From Vibrio sonorensis (GTDB lineage: Bacteria > Pseudomonadota > Gammaproteobacteria > Enterobacterales > Vibrionaceae), in assembly GCF_001854765.1 (NCBI RefSeq), contig NZ_LJJE01000071.1, positions 1 to 64,000 of the forward strand: DNA of 64,000 nt. The letters run 5' to 3'. The stretch's first letter is position 1. Each line of letters begins with the position of its first letter. Under the pieces are notes generated by a model. The model saw only the letters and a program-made list of their open reading frames with translations, was not told the origin of the DNA and did no database searches. The translations under genes were made by a program, and so were the position numbers. Positions 17,023 through 27,352 of the stretch are shown one piece after another.

Positions 17023-19305
17023 TTAAATCTTACAACCGCCGCCTGCGCAATCGTCATCTTCTTTTTGCACTGCGTCTTTTTGGTCGTCACTCGCGCCATC
17101 ACGCGTGTTGTGATAGTAAAGTGTCTTCACACCAAACTTATACGCAGTGAGCAGGTCTTGAAGCAGTTTCTTCATTGGAACCTTACCACTGTCGAAGCGC
17201 GTTGGATCGTAGTTGGTGTTGGCGGAGATCGCTTGGTCTACAAACTTCTGCATAATACCCACTAGGTGCAGATAGCCATCGTTAGAACCTATGTCCCATA
17301 GCAGCTCGTAGTTTTCTTTGTACTTAGTAAACTCAGGCACAACTTGCTTCAAGATACCGTCTTTAGACGCCTTGACCGATACGTAACCACGCGGTGGTTC
17401 AATACCGTTGGTTGCGTTCGAAATCTGCGATGAGGTTTCTGAAGGCATAAGAGCCGTTAGTGTTGAGTTGCGCAGACCGTGGGTCATGATCTCTTCGCGC
17501 AGACCGTCCCAATCGTAGTGAAGAGGTTCATCACACACTTTATCTACCGCGTTTTTATAAGTGTCTGTTGGCATCAGACCTTTCGCGTAGTTAGTCTCGT
17601 TAAATAGAGGACACTTGCCTTGCTCTTTAGCGAGCGCTACAGACGCTTTAAGCAAGTAGTACTGCATAGCTTCGAAAGTGCGGTGGGTCAGAGCATTTGC
17701 ACTGCCATCTGAATATTTCACACCATTTTTTGCTAGATAATAAGCGTAGTTAATCACGCCCACACCGAGAGTTCGGCGGTTCATTGTCGATTTGTACGCC
17801 GCTGGAAGAGGGTAGTCTTGATAATCGAGCAGTGCATCGAGAGCGCGTACCACGAGATCAGAAAGTTCTTCGAAATCATCCAGTGACTGGATAGCACCAA
17901 GGTTAAACGCAGACAGTGTACATAGAGCGATCTCGCCAGAGTCATCTTCTACGTTGTTTAGCGGTTTGGTTGGCAGTGCAATTTCCAAACACAAGTTTGA
18001 CTGACGAACAGGTGCAACCGATGCATCAAACGGACTGTGAGTATTACAGTGGTCAACGTTTTGGATGTAGATTCGACCGGTTGACGCGCGTTCTTGCATC
18101 AGTAGCGAGAACATCTCTACCGCTTTTACTTTTTCTTGCTTGATCGAAGGGTCATTTTCGTATTTGACATATAGACGCTCGAACTCATCTTGATCTTGGA
18201 AGAAAGCATCGTATAGGCCCGGTACATCTGATGGTGAGAACAGTGTAATGTCACCACCTTCAACTAATCGCTGGTACATAAGGCGGTTAAGTTGAACGCC
18301 GTAGTCCATATGGCGAACTCGGTTTTCTTCAACACCACGGTTGTTTTTAAGAACGATCAAAGAACGAGCTTCGCCGTGCCACAATGGGTAGAAAACGGTA
18401 GCAGCACCGCCGCGAACACCGCCTTGAGAACAGCATTTAACTGCGGTCTGGAAGTATTTATAAAAAGGAATACAGCCAGTGTGGAAAGCCTCACCGCCAC
18501 GGATTTCAGAACCCAGTGCACGGATACGTCCGGCATTGATACCAATACCAGCACGTTGAGAAACGTAACGAACAATTGAGCTTGATGTCGCATTGATTGA
18601 GTCAAGGCTGTCGCCACACTCAATAAGAACACACGAGCTAAATTGACGAGTAGGAGTACGCACTCCTGCCATGATAGGGGTAGGCAGAGAAATCTTAAAG
18701 GTAGAAGCCGCGTCATAGAAGCGCTTAACGTAGTCTAAGCGAGTCTCTTTTGGATACTTAGCAAACAGGCAGGCAGCGACCAAAATATAGAGGAACTGCG
18801 CGCTTTCGTAAATCTCACCGCTAACGCGGTTTTGAACGAAGTATTTACCTTCTAACTGTTTAACCGCTGCGTAAGAAAAATCCATATCGCGTTGGTGATC
18901 AATGTATTCACCCAGTTCAACAAGCTCTGCTTTGGAATAGTCTTCCAATAAGTGTTTGTCGTACTTGCCCATATCGACAAGTCGCGAAACGTGATCGTAC
19001 AGTGCTGGTGGCTCATATTGGCCATATGCTTTTTTGCGAAGGTGGAATACCGCCAGACGAGCGGCGAGGTATTGGTAATCCGGCGTCTCTTCAGAGATAA
19101 GATCGGCAGCAGACTTGATAATCGTCTCGTGAATATCAGATGTCGTGATGCCGTCGTAGAACTGAATGTGAGCTTTTAGTTCTACTTGAGACACAGAAAC
19201 ATTATCCAAGCCTTCAGCAGCCCAGGTAATTACGCGGTGGATCTTTTCTAGATCAATACTTTCTTTGCGTCCGTTACGTTTGGTAACGGTAAGTTGTTGG
19301 TTCAT
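17023..19305 (-). CDS. nrdA: Ribonucleoside-diphosphate reductase class Ia alpha subunit
   Basis: A 760-aa catalytic R1 subunit reducing all four ribonucleoside diphosphates. An ATP-cone allosteric domain fills about residues 4-95. The barrel contains the redox Cys in FSSCVLIECGDS, the radical Cys region SNLCLEIALP, and the swinging C-terminal tail ends CAGGGCKI, whose cysteine pair accepts electrons from thioredoxin or glutaredoxin. It heads the nrdA-nrdB-yfaE operon. Upstream lie a candidate NrdR box and a consensus DnaA box, as in other enterobacterial and vibrio nrdAB promoters. Confidence 0.97.
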   Translation of the reverse strand: MNQQLTVTKRNGRKESIDLEKIHRVITWAAEGLDNVSVSQVELKAHIQFYDGITTSDIHETIIKSAADLISEETPDYQYLAARLAVFHLRKKAYGQYEPPALYDHVSRLVDMGKYDKHLLEDYSKAELVELGEYIDHQRDMDFSYAAVKQLEGKYFVQNRVSGEIYESAQFLYILVAACLFAKYPKETRLDYVKRFYDAASTFKISLPTPIMAGVRTPTRQFSSCVLIECGDSLDSINATSSSIVRYVSQRAGIGINAGRIRALGSEIRGGEAFHTGCIPFYKYFQTAVKCCSQGGVRGGAATVFYPLWHGEARSLIVLKNNRGVEENRVRHMDYGVQLNRLMYQRLVEGGDITLFSPSDVPGLYDAFFQDQDEFERLYVKYENDPSIKQEKVKAVEMFSLLMQERASTGRIYIQNVDHCNTHSPFDASVAPVRQSNLCLEIALPTKPLNNVEDDSGEIALCTLSAFNLGAIQSLDDFEELSDLVVRALDALLDYQDYPLPAAYKSTMNRRTLGVGVINYAYYLAKNGVKYSDGSANALTHRTFEAMQYYLLKASVALAKEQGKCPLFNETNYAKGLMPTDTYKNAVDKVCDEPLHYDWDGLREEIMTHGLRNSTLTALMPSETSSQISNATNGIEPPRGYVSVKASKDGILKQVVPEFTKYKENYELLWDIGSNDGYLHLVGIMQKFVDQAISANTNYDPTRFDSGKVPMKKLLQDLLTAYKFGVKTLYYHNTRDGASDDQKDAVQKEDDDCAGGGCKI

Positions 19306-19412
19306 TCTGCTTCATTTCCCTAACAAAACCGATGAAAGCCGCATTTTTGTGTAATTCTTGTAAATCATGCAGCGGCTTTGTGATCAAAATCTATTTGTTA
19401 ATTGTAGTGCAA

Positions 19413-19461
19413 ACACAAGATATAGGGGTGTATTTATTTGCGAGTTACAAGATAGAGCTAT
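19413..19461 (-). promoter_or_regulatory. Candidate NrdR box pair upstream of nrdA
   Basis: ACACAAGATATAGGGG (19413-19428) fits the NrdR palindrome ACAC-W-ATATAT-W-GTGT in most positions. A weaker copy containing ACAAGATAGAGCTAT lies about 33 bp away (19446-19461), close to the three-helical-turn spacing typical of NrdR site pairs. They lie 110-155 bp upstream of the nrdA start. Confidence 0.6.
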
Positions 19462-19497
19462 AGGGAGAGGTTTTCAAGGTACAGTTTTTGGATGACT

Positions 19498-19506
19498 TGT
19501 GGATAA
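19498..19506 (+). promoter_or_regulatory. DnaA box upstream of nrdA
   Basis: TGTGGATAA is a perfect complement of the consensus TTATCCACA. DnaA is an established regulator of nrdAB in E. coli, coupling dNTP supply to replication. A weaker TTTGGATGA lies about 10 bp upstream in the same orientation. Confidence 0.7.
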
Positions 19507-19707
19507 CTGACAAAAATAAAAAAAACAGTAAGTAGCTACTAACCGAGCAGAAAAGGCCTACTTTGGTTACTAAAAAAATCCACTTTAAGATCGGTTCTTT
19601 CTTAACCGCAAACAAAAAAAAACTTCTTGATCTTTGTCATTAAATAGGGTCGAAAATCAATATATTTAAAATGGAATCTAGTGCACGAAAATTGTTCATT
19701 TTATTAC

Positions 19708-19737
19708 TAAAAAAGGCGGTAAGCCTGTGCTACCGCC
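19708..19737 (-). terminator. Terminator of ubiG
   Basis: On the minus strand GGCGGTA/TACCGCC (7 bp) is followed by TTTTTT. It is 27 bp after the ubiG stop. Confidence 0.85.
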
Positions 19738-19763
19738 TAGTGATCATTGAGACAAAGTTTGTC

Positions 19764-20483
19764 TCAATATTTGGAATTTACCAATTGAGTATGAACGATG
19801 TAGTTGACGTCGACATTTTTGCCCAATCGGTATGAATCGGTCAGTGGGTTGTAATGTAGCCCAGTGATACCTTTTTCTTGTAGAGGGGTCTTATCAACCA
19901 TAGCAAGAAGCTCAGATGGGCGGATGAACTTATCGTGGTCGTGAGTGCCTTCAGGAACGATTTTCAACAGTTTCTCTGCACCAAGGATAGCAAAGAGGTA
20001 AGACTTGAAATTGCGATTTAATGTTGAGAAGAATACGTGACCACCGGGTTTAACCAAAGCCGCACAAGAGCGAATTACGGATAAAGGGTCGGGGACGTGC
20101 TCTAACATCTCCATACAAGTCACCACATCGTAGGCTTGTGGATTCGTTTCAGCGTGATCTTCGATGGTACTTTGGATATAAGTCAGTTCAGTCCCGGTTT
20201 CTAACGCGTGAAGCCTAGCGACTTCTAATGGCTCTTTGCCCATGTCTAAGCCAGTCACTTCAGCACCTTGTTTGGCCATGCTTTCTGCGAGAATACCGCC
20301 ACCGCATCCTACATCGAGTACTTTTTTGCCAAAAATGCCTTCGGCACTGTCCATAACGTAGTTTAAGCGAAGTGGGTTTATTTGGTGAAGTGGCTTAAAT
20401 TCCCCTTCTAAATCCCACCAGCGTGATGCCATATCTTCAAATTTCTTGATTTCGTCCGGATCGACGTTATGTACTTTGGTCAT
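19764..20483 (-). CDS. ubiG: Ubiquinone biosynthesis bifunctional O-methyltransferase
   Basis: A 239-aa SAM-dependent enzyme performing both O-methylations in ubiquinone synthesis. The SAM-binding motif is [13 protein letters not shown] near residue 58, followed by the acidic loop VTGLD and the motif II region [13 protein letters not shown]. The start is placed at MTKVHNVDP, the N-terminus usual for Vibrio UbiG; the frame is open 105 bp further upstream, but that extension is cysteine/serine-rich and unlike the family. ubiG next to gyrA and nrdAB is the common Vibrio order (VC1255-VC1258 region). Confidence 0.95.
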   Translation of the reverse strand: MTKVHNVDPDEIKKFEDMASRWWDLEGEFKPLHQINPLRLNYVMDSAEGIFGKKVLDVGCGGGILAESMAKQGAEVTGLDMGKEPLEVARLHALETGTELTYIQSTIEDHAETNPQAYDVVTCMEMLEHVPDPLSVIRSCAALVKPGGHVFFSTLNRNFKSYLFAILGAEKLLKIVPEGTHDHDKFIRPSELLAMVDKTPLQEKGITGLHYNPLTDSYRLGKNVDVNYIVHTQLVNSKY

Positions 20484-20758
20484 TTTTAACTTGTAGCGTC
20501 CGTGAAAAGTGGCCTCATTATAGCGCGACGAATTTATTGCACCACTATAGAGCAGAGAATTCTGACAAATTGAACAAAATACAGCCAATAATCAGCAAGA
20601 TAAACCCATAATGTGCAAATTCTCGGCGTTTGATTCACAACCAAGCTCACAACCTGATAAAAGGAGAGGGAAAGTAATGCCTCCGACTGGATTTGTGTGT
20701 TATATTTTTGCACCTTAAGCGTATTACAGATACGAAACTATAGAGGGATAATGGCTCT

Positions 20759-23413
20759 ATGAGCGATCTAGCTAAAGAGATCACGCCCGTTAATATCGAA
20801 GATGAGCTGAGAGGTTCTTACCTCGACTACGCGATGTCAGTTATCGTGGGTCGTGCTCTTCCTGATGTGCGTGATGGCCTTAAGCCAGTACACCGCCGCG
20901 TGTTATTCGCGATGAATGTACTAGGCAATGACTGGAATAAACCATACAAAAAATCTGCCCGTGTTGTCGGCGACGTGATTGGTAAATATCACCCGCACGG
21001 TGATAGCGCTGTATACGATACCATTGTACGTATGGCTCAGCCGTTCTCACTGCGATACATGCTGGTTGATGGTCAGGGTAACTTTGGTTCAATCGACGGC
21101 GACTCTGCTGCTGCGATGCGTTATACCGAAGTTCGCATGGCAAAAATTGCCCATGAACTGCTAGCTGACCTAGACAAAGAAACCGTGGACTACGTACCTA
21201 ACTATGACGGTACCGAGCAAATCCCAGCGGTTTTACCAACAAAAATTCCTAACCTACTGGTAAACGGTGCTTCTGGTATCGCGGTAGGTATGGCGACGAA
21301 CATTCCGCCACACAACCTAACTGAAGTGATCGATGGCTGCCTTGCTTACATTGACAATGAAGCAATCACCATTGATGAACTGATGGATTACATCCCAGGC
21401 CCAGATTTCCCAACGGCAGCACTTATCAGTGGCCGCAAAGGCATTATCGATGCATACAAAACTGGACGCGGTAAAGTTTACATGCGTTCTAAAGCGGAAA
21501 TCGAAGCGGACAAAAATGGTAAAGAGACCATTGTTGTTACTGAGATCCCTTATCAGGTCAACAAAGCTCGCTTGATTGAAAAAATCGCTGAGCTAGTAAA
21601 AGACAAAAAAGTTGAAGGCATCAGTGCACTGCGCGACGAGTCCGATAAAGACGGTATGCGCATTGTTATTGAATGTAAGCGCGATGCAGTGGGTGAAGTT
21701 GTTCTTAACAACCTTTATGCAAACACTCAATTGCAAACGACTTTTGGTATCAACATGGTTGCGCTAGACAATGGTCAGCCTAAGTTGTTTAACCTTAAAG
21801 AGATGCTTAAGTGCTTCGTTGATCACCGCCGTGAGGTTGTGACCCGTCGTACTATCTTTGAATTGCGCAAAGCGCGTGACCGCGCTCATATCCTTGAAGG
21901 TCTGGCATTAGCACTGGCTAACATTGACGAGATCATCGAACTCATTCGTCGCGCGCCAACACCAGCGGAAGCGAAAGCAGGCCTTACTGCTCGTGGATGG
22001 GATCTGGGCAATGTTGCTGCCATGCTTGAGCGTGCCGGTACTGATGCAGCTCGTCCAGAATGGCTAGAGGCTGAGTTTGGTATTCGCGATGGTCAGTACT
22101 ATCTGACAGAGCAACAAGCGCAAGCTATCCTAGATTTACGTCTACAGAAATTAACGGGCCTAGAGCACGAGAAGATCTTAGACGAGTACAAAGCACTGCT
22201 TGATGAAATTGCAGAGCTGATGCACATCCTTGCAAGCACTGAGCGCTTGATGGAAGTGATCCGCGAAGAGCTAGAAGCGGTTCGCGAAGGGTTTGGTGAC
22301 CCGCGTCGTACAGAAATCACCGCCGCAATTCACGACATTGATATGGAAGAGCTGATTGCTCGCGAAGATGTGGTTGTGACTCTGTCACACGAAGGCTACG
22401 TCAAGTATCAATTGCTAAGTGAATACGAAGCACAACGTCGAGGTGGTAAAGGTAAGAGTGCCACTAAGATGAAAGAAGAAGACTATATTGAGCGTCTTCT
22501 AGTGGCGAACACTCACGACAATATTTTGTGTTTCTCAACTCGTGGTAAAACATACCGCCTGAAAGTGTATCAATTACCTCAAGCAACTCGTACAGCCCGT
22601 GGTAAGCCTATTGTTAACATTCTTCCTCTGGAAGAAGGTGAGCGCATTACGGCAATTCTACCGGTTAAAGAGTTCTCTGAAGATAAATACATCTTTATGG
22701 CAACCGGTGACGGCACTGTTAAGAAGACGCCACTGACGCAGTTTGCAAACGTGCGTTCTAACGGTCTGATTGCGGTTAACCTGCGCGATGAAGATTCTCT
22801 GATTGGTGTAGACATTACTGATGGTGAAAACGACATTATGTTGTTCTCGAAATTTGGTAAGGTTGTTCGCTTTAAAGAAGATCAAGTACGAGCAATGGGC
22901 CGTACTGCTGCTGGTGTACGCGGTATCAAACTTGCCGAAGGCGACCAAGTGGTGTCACTGATTGTTCCTAAGACAGACGGTGATGTCCTTACTGCAACGC
23001 AGAATGGTTACGGTAAACGTACTTCCCTAGAGGAATACCCAGCGAAGAGCCGTGCAACTCAGGGTGTTGTTTCGATTAAAGTGTCTGATCGCAACGGAAA
23101 CGTAGTTGGAGCAGTACAGGTAGAGGAAGGTGATGAGATCATGATGATCACTGATGCTGGTACTCTAGTACGTACACGCTGTGCTGAGGTAAGCAAGGTA
23201 GGCCGTAATACTCAAGGTGTTACGCTAATCCGCACTGCTGAAGACGAATCGGTTGTTGGTCTACAACGCATTGATGAAGTAGAAGAAGTTGACTTGCCAG
23301 AAGGTGAGGAAGGCGACGAAGCGACAGAAAATGCAGCAACAGCTGAAAATGCAGAGCAGCCAGCTCAAGACGAAACACCGCAAGATGACGCTCCTTCTGA
23401 TTCTGAAGAGTAA
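20759..23413 (+). CDS. gyrA: DNA gyrase subunit A
   Basis: An 884-aa type II topoisomerase subunit that cleaves and rejoins DNA in the GyrA2GyrB2 complex. The catalytic tyrosine is in AAAMRYTE (Y122). The quinolone-resistance region reads [10 protein letters not shown] with Ser83 and Asp87, so it is wild type for fluoroquinolone sensitivity at these sites. The winged-helix and tower domains precede a C-terminal beta-pinwheel (about 535-840), in which the GyrA box QRRGGKGKS is intact. The tail (about 840-884) is strongly acidic. The reading frame is intact, unlike several neighbours. Confidence 0.98.
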   Translation: MSDLAKEITPVNIEDELRGSYLDYAMSVIVGRALPDVRDGLKPVHRRVLFAMNVLGNDWNKPYKKSARVVGDVIGKYHPHGDSAVYDTIVRMAQPFSLRYMLVDGQGNFGSIDGDSAAAMRYTEVRMAKIAHELLADLDKETVDYVPNYDGTEQIPAVLPTKIPNLLVNGASGIAVGMATNIPPHNLTEVIDGCLAYIDNEAITIDELMDYIPGPDFPTAALISGRKGIIDAYKTGRGKVYMRSKAEIEADKNGKETIVVTEIPYQVNKARLIEKIAELVKDKKVEGISALRDESDKDGMRIVIECKRDAVGEVVLNNLYANTQLQTTFGINMVALDNGQPKLFNLKEMLKCFVDHRREVVTRRTIFELRKARDRAHILEGLALALANIDEIIELIRRAPTPAEAKAGLTARGWDLGNVAAMLERAGTDAARPEWLEAEFGIRDGQYYLTEQQAQAILDLRLQKLTGLEHEKILDEYKALLDEIAELMHILASTERLMEVIREELEAVREGFGDPRRTEITAAIHDIDMEELIAREDVVVTLSHEGYVKYQLLSEYEAQRRGGKGKSATKMKEEDYIERLLVANTHDNILCFSTRGKTYRLKVYQLPQATRTARGKPIVNILPLEEGERITAILPVKEFSEDKYIFMATGDGTVKKTPLTQFANVRSNGLIAVNLRDEDSLIGVDITDGENDIMLFSKFGKVVRFKEDQVRAMGRTAAGVRGIKLAEGDQVVSLIVPKTDGDVLTATQNGYGKRTSLEEYPAKSRATQGVVSIKVSDRNGNVVGAVQVEEGDEIMMITDAGTLVRTRCAEVSKVGRNTQGVTLIRTAEDESVVGLQRIDEVEEVDLPEGEEGDEATENAATAENAEQPAQDETPQDDAPSDSEE

Positions 23414-23432
23414 TCAAAAGAGTTGAATAAAG

Positions 23433-23459
23433 ACCGGACTTTTACAGTCCGGTTTTTTT
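23433..23459 (+). terminator. Terminator of gyrA
   Basis: Perfect 8-bp stem ACCGGACT/AGTCCGGT (23433-23440, 23446-23453) followed by six T. Confidence 0.92.
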
Positions 23460-23637
23460 ATGCCTAGTATTTGCCTGTCCGTGTAGGGGATGGGCTTATC
23501 ACCCCAGACCAAAAAGTAATAACCGACATTAAATGCATTACTTTTTTCTTAATATTTCCGCCGCGCTTCTCATCTAATGTAATAAATTGATAAAAATTGG
23601 TTTACAAATAAACCTTTGTACGGTTAGTTTGGAGGAG

Positions 23638-23715
23638 GGCTGGTAGACCACGGAACGGGTACCAACCATCTAAAACGATTATTCTTTGCTAAGCGTGGGC
23701 GCACGCAGGAGCAAA
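23638..23715 (+). promoter_or_regulatory. Structured leader of the LysE-family exporter (two hairpins, possible riboswitch)
   Basis: Hairpin 1 pairs GG-TGGTA (23638-23645, with one unpaired C) with TACCA-CC (23660-23667) around a loop containing ACGGAACGG. Hairpin 2 is nested: TTTGCT (23685-23690) with AGCAAA (23710-23715) outside, and GCGT (23693-23696) with ACGC (23703-23706) inside. The Shine-Dalgarno AAAGGAG starts six bases after hairpin 2. I do not recognise a named riboswitch class. Hairpins this close to the ribosome site suggest translational control. Confidence 0.5.
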
Positions 23716-23735
23716 ATGTTAAAGGAGTAACATTG

Positions 23736-24361
23736 ATGAGTTTCGAGATTTGGACACTCTACTTTATTGCAATTCTTATTCTTACAGCGTCACCTGGGCC
23801 GAGTTCGCTACTTTGTATGACCAAAGGAGTGACAAGTGGCATTCGCGGTGGGCTGTATACCGCCTTAGGCAGCTTAACCGCCATTACTACCATACTGACG
23901 TTATCTTTTACGGGGTTGGGAATCATTATTGCTTCTTCTGAGCTGGCGTTTAACATCATTAAATATACGGGCGCTGCCTATCTAATTTATCTTGGTATTC
24001 AATCACTGCGTTCGAAGCAAGAAAGTTATCAGCGTCAGTCGTCGGTGGGCAAAGACAAACAGAGTGTCGTGCAACATTTTGTCAGTGGGTTTATCGTTGG
24101 TGCGAGTAACCCGAAAGCCATTCTCTTTTTTACTGCTCTTTTCCCACAATTTATTAACCCTGAAGCGAGTATGTTGACACAATACATCTCTTCGCTTCGA
24201 CGTTTATGGTGATGGAGTTTGCGTGGTTGATGATTTACGCGGTCTTAGGAAATCGTTCTTCCAGTTGGATCTTTGCCAAAGGACGAGCCCGCTTGTTTAA
24301 TCGTCTCACGGGTGGAGTGTTTATCGGAGCAGGGGCTCTGTTATCAAGCACAACGCGTTGA
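23736..24361 (+). pseudogene. LysE/RhtB family amino-acid exporter, frameshifted near its C-terminus
   Basis: A six-helix translocator of the LysE family (about 208 aa when restored), which expels amino acids such as lysine, homoserine or threonine, or related small molecules. The family motif TASPGPSSLLCMTKG sits near residue 17 and the second-half motif SGFIVGASNPKAILFFTALFPQF near 115. A base is missing near 24196; in the next frame the protein continues as STFMVMEFAWLMIYA and ends at 24361. The ATG at 23736 is preferred to the adjacent TTG because it is 8 bp from AAAGGAG. A structured leader precedes it. Confidence 0.85.
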
Positions 24362-24385
24362 TGCATTAAATACTAATAACGGCTT

Positions 24386-24421
24386 GGCCCTGTTTTGGTG
24401 ATGACAAGACAGGGCCTTTTT
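24386..24421 (+). terminator. Terminator of the LysE-family gene
   Basis: GGCCCTGT/ACAGGGCC (24386-24393, 24409-24416) with a 15-base loop, followed by five T. Confidence 0.85.
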
Positions 24422-24571
24422 GTATTGTTCTTTTAGTCAATATCTAGATGCTTTAGTCAGAACTGAATCGAAAAAATAATCGGCAAGGGTTGGATACCAC
24501 ACTTTTTGTCAGTTTTTTAACAGTGATGGTTGATAGGATGACTTCAAATGAAATTATGAGGTAAGTCTAAT

Positions 24572-24829
24572 ATGAATGATGTAACACCGATGGCCATCTC
24601 TGGTTATCTGGGGGTCTTGATTGCTCTCATCATTTTTTATCCCTTTGCACTGGTGGGAATAAACATTGCCATTTTCGCTGAAAGAAAACGCGCCAGAGTG
24701 ACTAAGCGGTTTAATTTAATTTGCTTAGGTATTGCGGCGGTCGTGTTTGTGCTTCACATGCAGACCGAGGTCTTTTTTGGCAAGGAGATTCTAGAAGAGT
24801 ATTACCGCAATAACCCTGACAACTTATAA
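24572..24829 (+). CDS. Small membrane protein of unknown function (85 aa)
   Basis: An 85-aa protein with two hydrophobic helices (about 11-36 and 48-66) separated by a strongly basic loop (ERKRARVTKR), which predicts that the loop faces the cytoplasm and both ends face out. The ribosome site GAGGTAAG precedes the ATG, and a strong terminator follows, so it is a separate gene. I do not recognise a family. Its location beside cosR is the only contextual clue. Confidence 0.65.
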   Translation: MNDVTPMAISGYLGVLIALIIFYPFALVGINIAIFAERKRARVTKRFNLICLGIAAVVFVLHMQTEVFFGKEILEEYYRNNPDNL

Positions 24830-24833
24830 CGCG

Positions 24834-24861
24834 AAAACGTCTGGCTTTGGCCAGACGTTTT
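24834..24861. terminator. Bidirectional terminator
   Basis: AAAACGTCTGG pairs with CCAGACGTTTT (24834-24844, 24851-24861), A- and T-flanked on both sides, between the small membrane gene and cosR. Confidence 0.88.
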
Positions 24862-24875
24862 GTTAAACGCAGTGG

Positions 24876-25352
24876 TTACTCGGCTTTAGTAATACTGCCC
24901 AGCTCCAATACTGGTGCTACTTCAATGTCTTCAGCGTTCATCATCGAAGAGATCCTTTGTACTGAAGAGAGCAATAAGCTTTGCTCCCACTCTTCCAACT
25001 GCTGAAACTTAGAGATAAAACTGTGCTGCAGCGGGAGTGGAGCATTTTCTAATAGCGTTTTGCCTTTTTCCGTCAAATGAGCGTGCACTTTACGTTTGTC
25101 TTTCGAACTTCTTACTCTTATTACCAACTCGTTTTTTTCTAAGCGATCAAGAATGGTAGTTGCCGTCGCTTGACTCATATTGGTGTGGTTGGACAACTGT
25201 CTAATAGTGACTTCACCAAGATCTCTAATAGAACGCATTAGTATGAGCTGTGGGCCAGTGAGACCAGATTCTCTACTTAGCTTTTTTGAGTGAAGGTCAA
25301 TAGCGCGGATAATTTGCCGCAAAGAGACCAAAACTTCTTCGTGTTTTTCCAA
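24876..25352 (-). CDS. cosR: MarR-family compatible-solute regulator CosR
   Basis: A 158-aa winged-helix repressor. The recognition region VTIRQLSNHTNMSQATATTILDRLEKNELV lies at about 55-85, followed by the wing RSSKDKRKVHAHLTEKG. In V. cholerae (VC1278) and V. parahaemolyticus CosR represses ectoine synthesis and betaine transport at low salinity and responds to glycine betaine. Here too it is divergent from a BCCT carrier, which supports orthology. I start at TTG 25352 (MEKHEEVL) because AGGA lies 9 bp upstream; the frame is open for 45 bp more but starts there with TTG lacking a ribosome site. Confidence 0.88.
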   Translation of the reverse strand: MEKHEEVLVSLRQIIRAIDLHSKKLSRESGLTGPQLILMRSIRDLGEVTIRQLSNHTNMSQATATTILDRLEKNELVIRVRSSKDKRKVHAHLTEKGKTLLENAPLPLQHSFISKFQQLEEWEQSLLLSSVQRISSMMNAEDIEVAPVLELGSITKAE

Positions 25353-25729
25353 TTTATCGTCCTGAAATGGCAGGTTATAGCGAGGAAAATACCGCAATTT
25401 TTGACGGTTGCAAAGCCTTTAAGCACGGGATTGTGAATGGATTCTTAGTGGGCAGTTGATTTATGTTAATTATGTCAGTGCAATGTTTCGTGTACAAAAT
25501 AAATAACCAGTAACCCTTATATTACGAATCGATGGTTTATTAATCACAAATTGGCCTAAATAACCACTAAATTAGTGAAATATTGGATCTTATGTTGTGA
25601 ATTTGCCAAAATACGCGCCATCATAGAGTGATGTTTTTGTCAGTAGGCTGTTGGATTTAGATTACAGATCAAAACATTCGTGTTCTAGAGTTACTAGACA
25701 GCCTGCTTAGAAATGAAAAGAGAGGATCA
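25353..25729. promoter_or_regulatory. Divergent promoter region cosR / BCCT transporter
   Basis: This AT-rich 377-bp gap should carry both promoters and the CosR operator. An imperfect inverted repeat CAGTAGGCTGT (25641-25651) / ACAGCCTGCTT (25698-25708) lies in the probable 5' UTR of the transporter. I could not identify a defined CosR site. AGAGAGGA at about 25719 is the transporter's ribosome site. Confidence 0.45.
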
Positions 25730-27306
25730 ATGACTAAAGGGATAGATAAGTACAGTATCGATAGTACTGACTATACAGTCGGTCAAGATAATGTGCAGAG
25801 GTGGGGCTTCGATGTCCATAACCCTGTATTTGGTATAAGTGCGGGATTTATTGCTTTATTTTTAATCGGTACTCTTATTGCCGATGCAGAAACCGCAAAA
25901 GCCACCCTTGATGGCGTGAAGTGGCAAATTATAGGCTCGTTTGACTGGCTGTTTATGTGGTCGGGTAACCTGTTTGTTATTTTGTGTTTGGTGTTAATCG
26001 TAACGCCATTTGGAAAAATCCGCTTAGGTGGCGAAAACGCTGAAGCGGATTATAGCTACCTTTCATGGATATCCATGCTGTTTGCTGCGGGAATGGGTAT
26101 CGGCCTAATGTTTTGGAGCGTTGCTGAACCTGTCGCCTATTTTACCGGCTGGTATGAAACGCCACTGGGTGTAGAAGCTAACACCGAAGAGGCAGCTCGT
26201 CTCGCGATGGGCGCAACCATGTACACTGGGGACTTCACCCTTGGGCCATGTATGGCATTGTCGCTTTGTCTCTCGCTTTCTTTGCCTATAACAAAGGTCT
26301 ACCACTATCAATGCGTTCGGTGTTTTACCCAATACTAGGTGACCGTGCGTGGGGTTGGGCTGGGCATATTGTCGATATTTTAGCAGTACTAGCCACCTTG
26401 TTTGGTTTGGCGACATCCCTTGGTCTTGGCGCTCAACAAGCCGCTAGTGGTATCCATCACGTGTTTGGCATTGACGCTGGTATTGGGCTTCAAATTATTG
26501 TTATCGCGGTTGTGACTTTACTTGCTGTTGTGTCTGTTGTTCGCGGTATCGATGGCGGTGTTAAAGTGATCAGTAATATCAACATGGTCGTCGCTTTCTT
26601 ACTGCTTATTCTTGTTGCCATTATCGGTTATTCCGTTACCTTTAGTTCTCTTGGTAACACACTACTGGCTTATGCGGAAAACATTATTCCTTTGAGCAAC
26701 CCGCACGGGCGTGAAGATGAAGCTTGGTTCCAAGGGTGGACTGTATTCTATTGGGCTTGGTGGATCTCTTGGTCACCATTTGTAGGCATGTTTATCGCTC
26801 GTGTATCTAAAGGGCGTACAGTCCGCGAATTTATGACAGCGGTGCTGCTTGTGCCTACAGCGGTAACTCTGGTTTGGATGTCGGTATTTGGCGGCATGGC
26901 TATCGATCAAGTGATCAACAAAGTGGGTGAGTTAGGTACTCAAGGATTGACAGACGTTTCTTTGGCTATGTTCCAGATGTTTGACGTTCTGCCAATGGGT
27001 ACCTTGCTATCCGTGATTGCGGTTGTGCTGGTATTGGTGTTCTTTATCACTTCGTCTGATTCTGGTTCGCTGGTTATCGACAGTATTACGGCGGGTGGTA
27101 AAGTGGATGCTCCTGTGCTTCAGCGAGTGTTCTGGGCATTTATGGAAGGCGCTATCGCGGTTGCACTTCTATGGATTGGTGGAACTGAAGCTATTCAAGC
27201 CTTACAGGCTGGAGCAATTTCCACGGCCTTGCCATTTACCTTCGTACTGCTACTTATGTGCGTTAGCTTGCTAATGGGCATGGGGACTGAACCGAGAAAA
27301 CGCTAA
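25730..27306 (+). pseudogene. BCCT-family betaine/compatible-solute transporter (OpuD/BccT3-like), frameshifted
   Basis: A sodium-coupled betaine-choline-carnitine transporter with about 12 membrane helices, roughly 525 aa when restored. The substrate-site signatures AAGMGIGLMFWSVAEP and FYWAWWISWSPFVGMFIARVSKGRT are present. One base is missing near 26223, where TA-CACTGGGG should read TA(C)CACTGGGG to give YHWGLHPWAMYGIVA. The C-terminus is also uncertain: the given frame ends GTEPRKR at 27306, but another frame would run to 27325 (NRENAKSRSQE), right at the terminator. The pairing with cosR fits import of betaine during osmotic stress. Confidence 0.88.
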
Positions 27307-27325
27307 ATCTCGTTCACAAGAATAG

Positions 27326-27352
27326 AAAAGGGAGTCAAATGACTCCCTTTTT
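27326..27352. terminator. Bidirectional terminator
   Basis: Perfect 12-bp stem AAAAGGGAGTCA/TGACTCCCTTTT with a 2-base loop. It serves the BCCT gene and also the convergent exonuclease gene, whose stop codon touches it. Confidence 0.9.

Noticed and set aside
23638..23715. Known riboswitch classes (lysine, guanidine, c-di-GMP) as explanation of the LysE leader
   Set aside because: None of their conserved core sequences as I know them is present, so I keep it as an unclassified leader.
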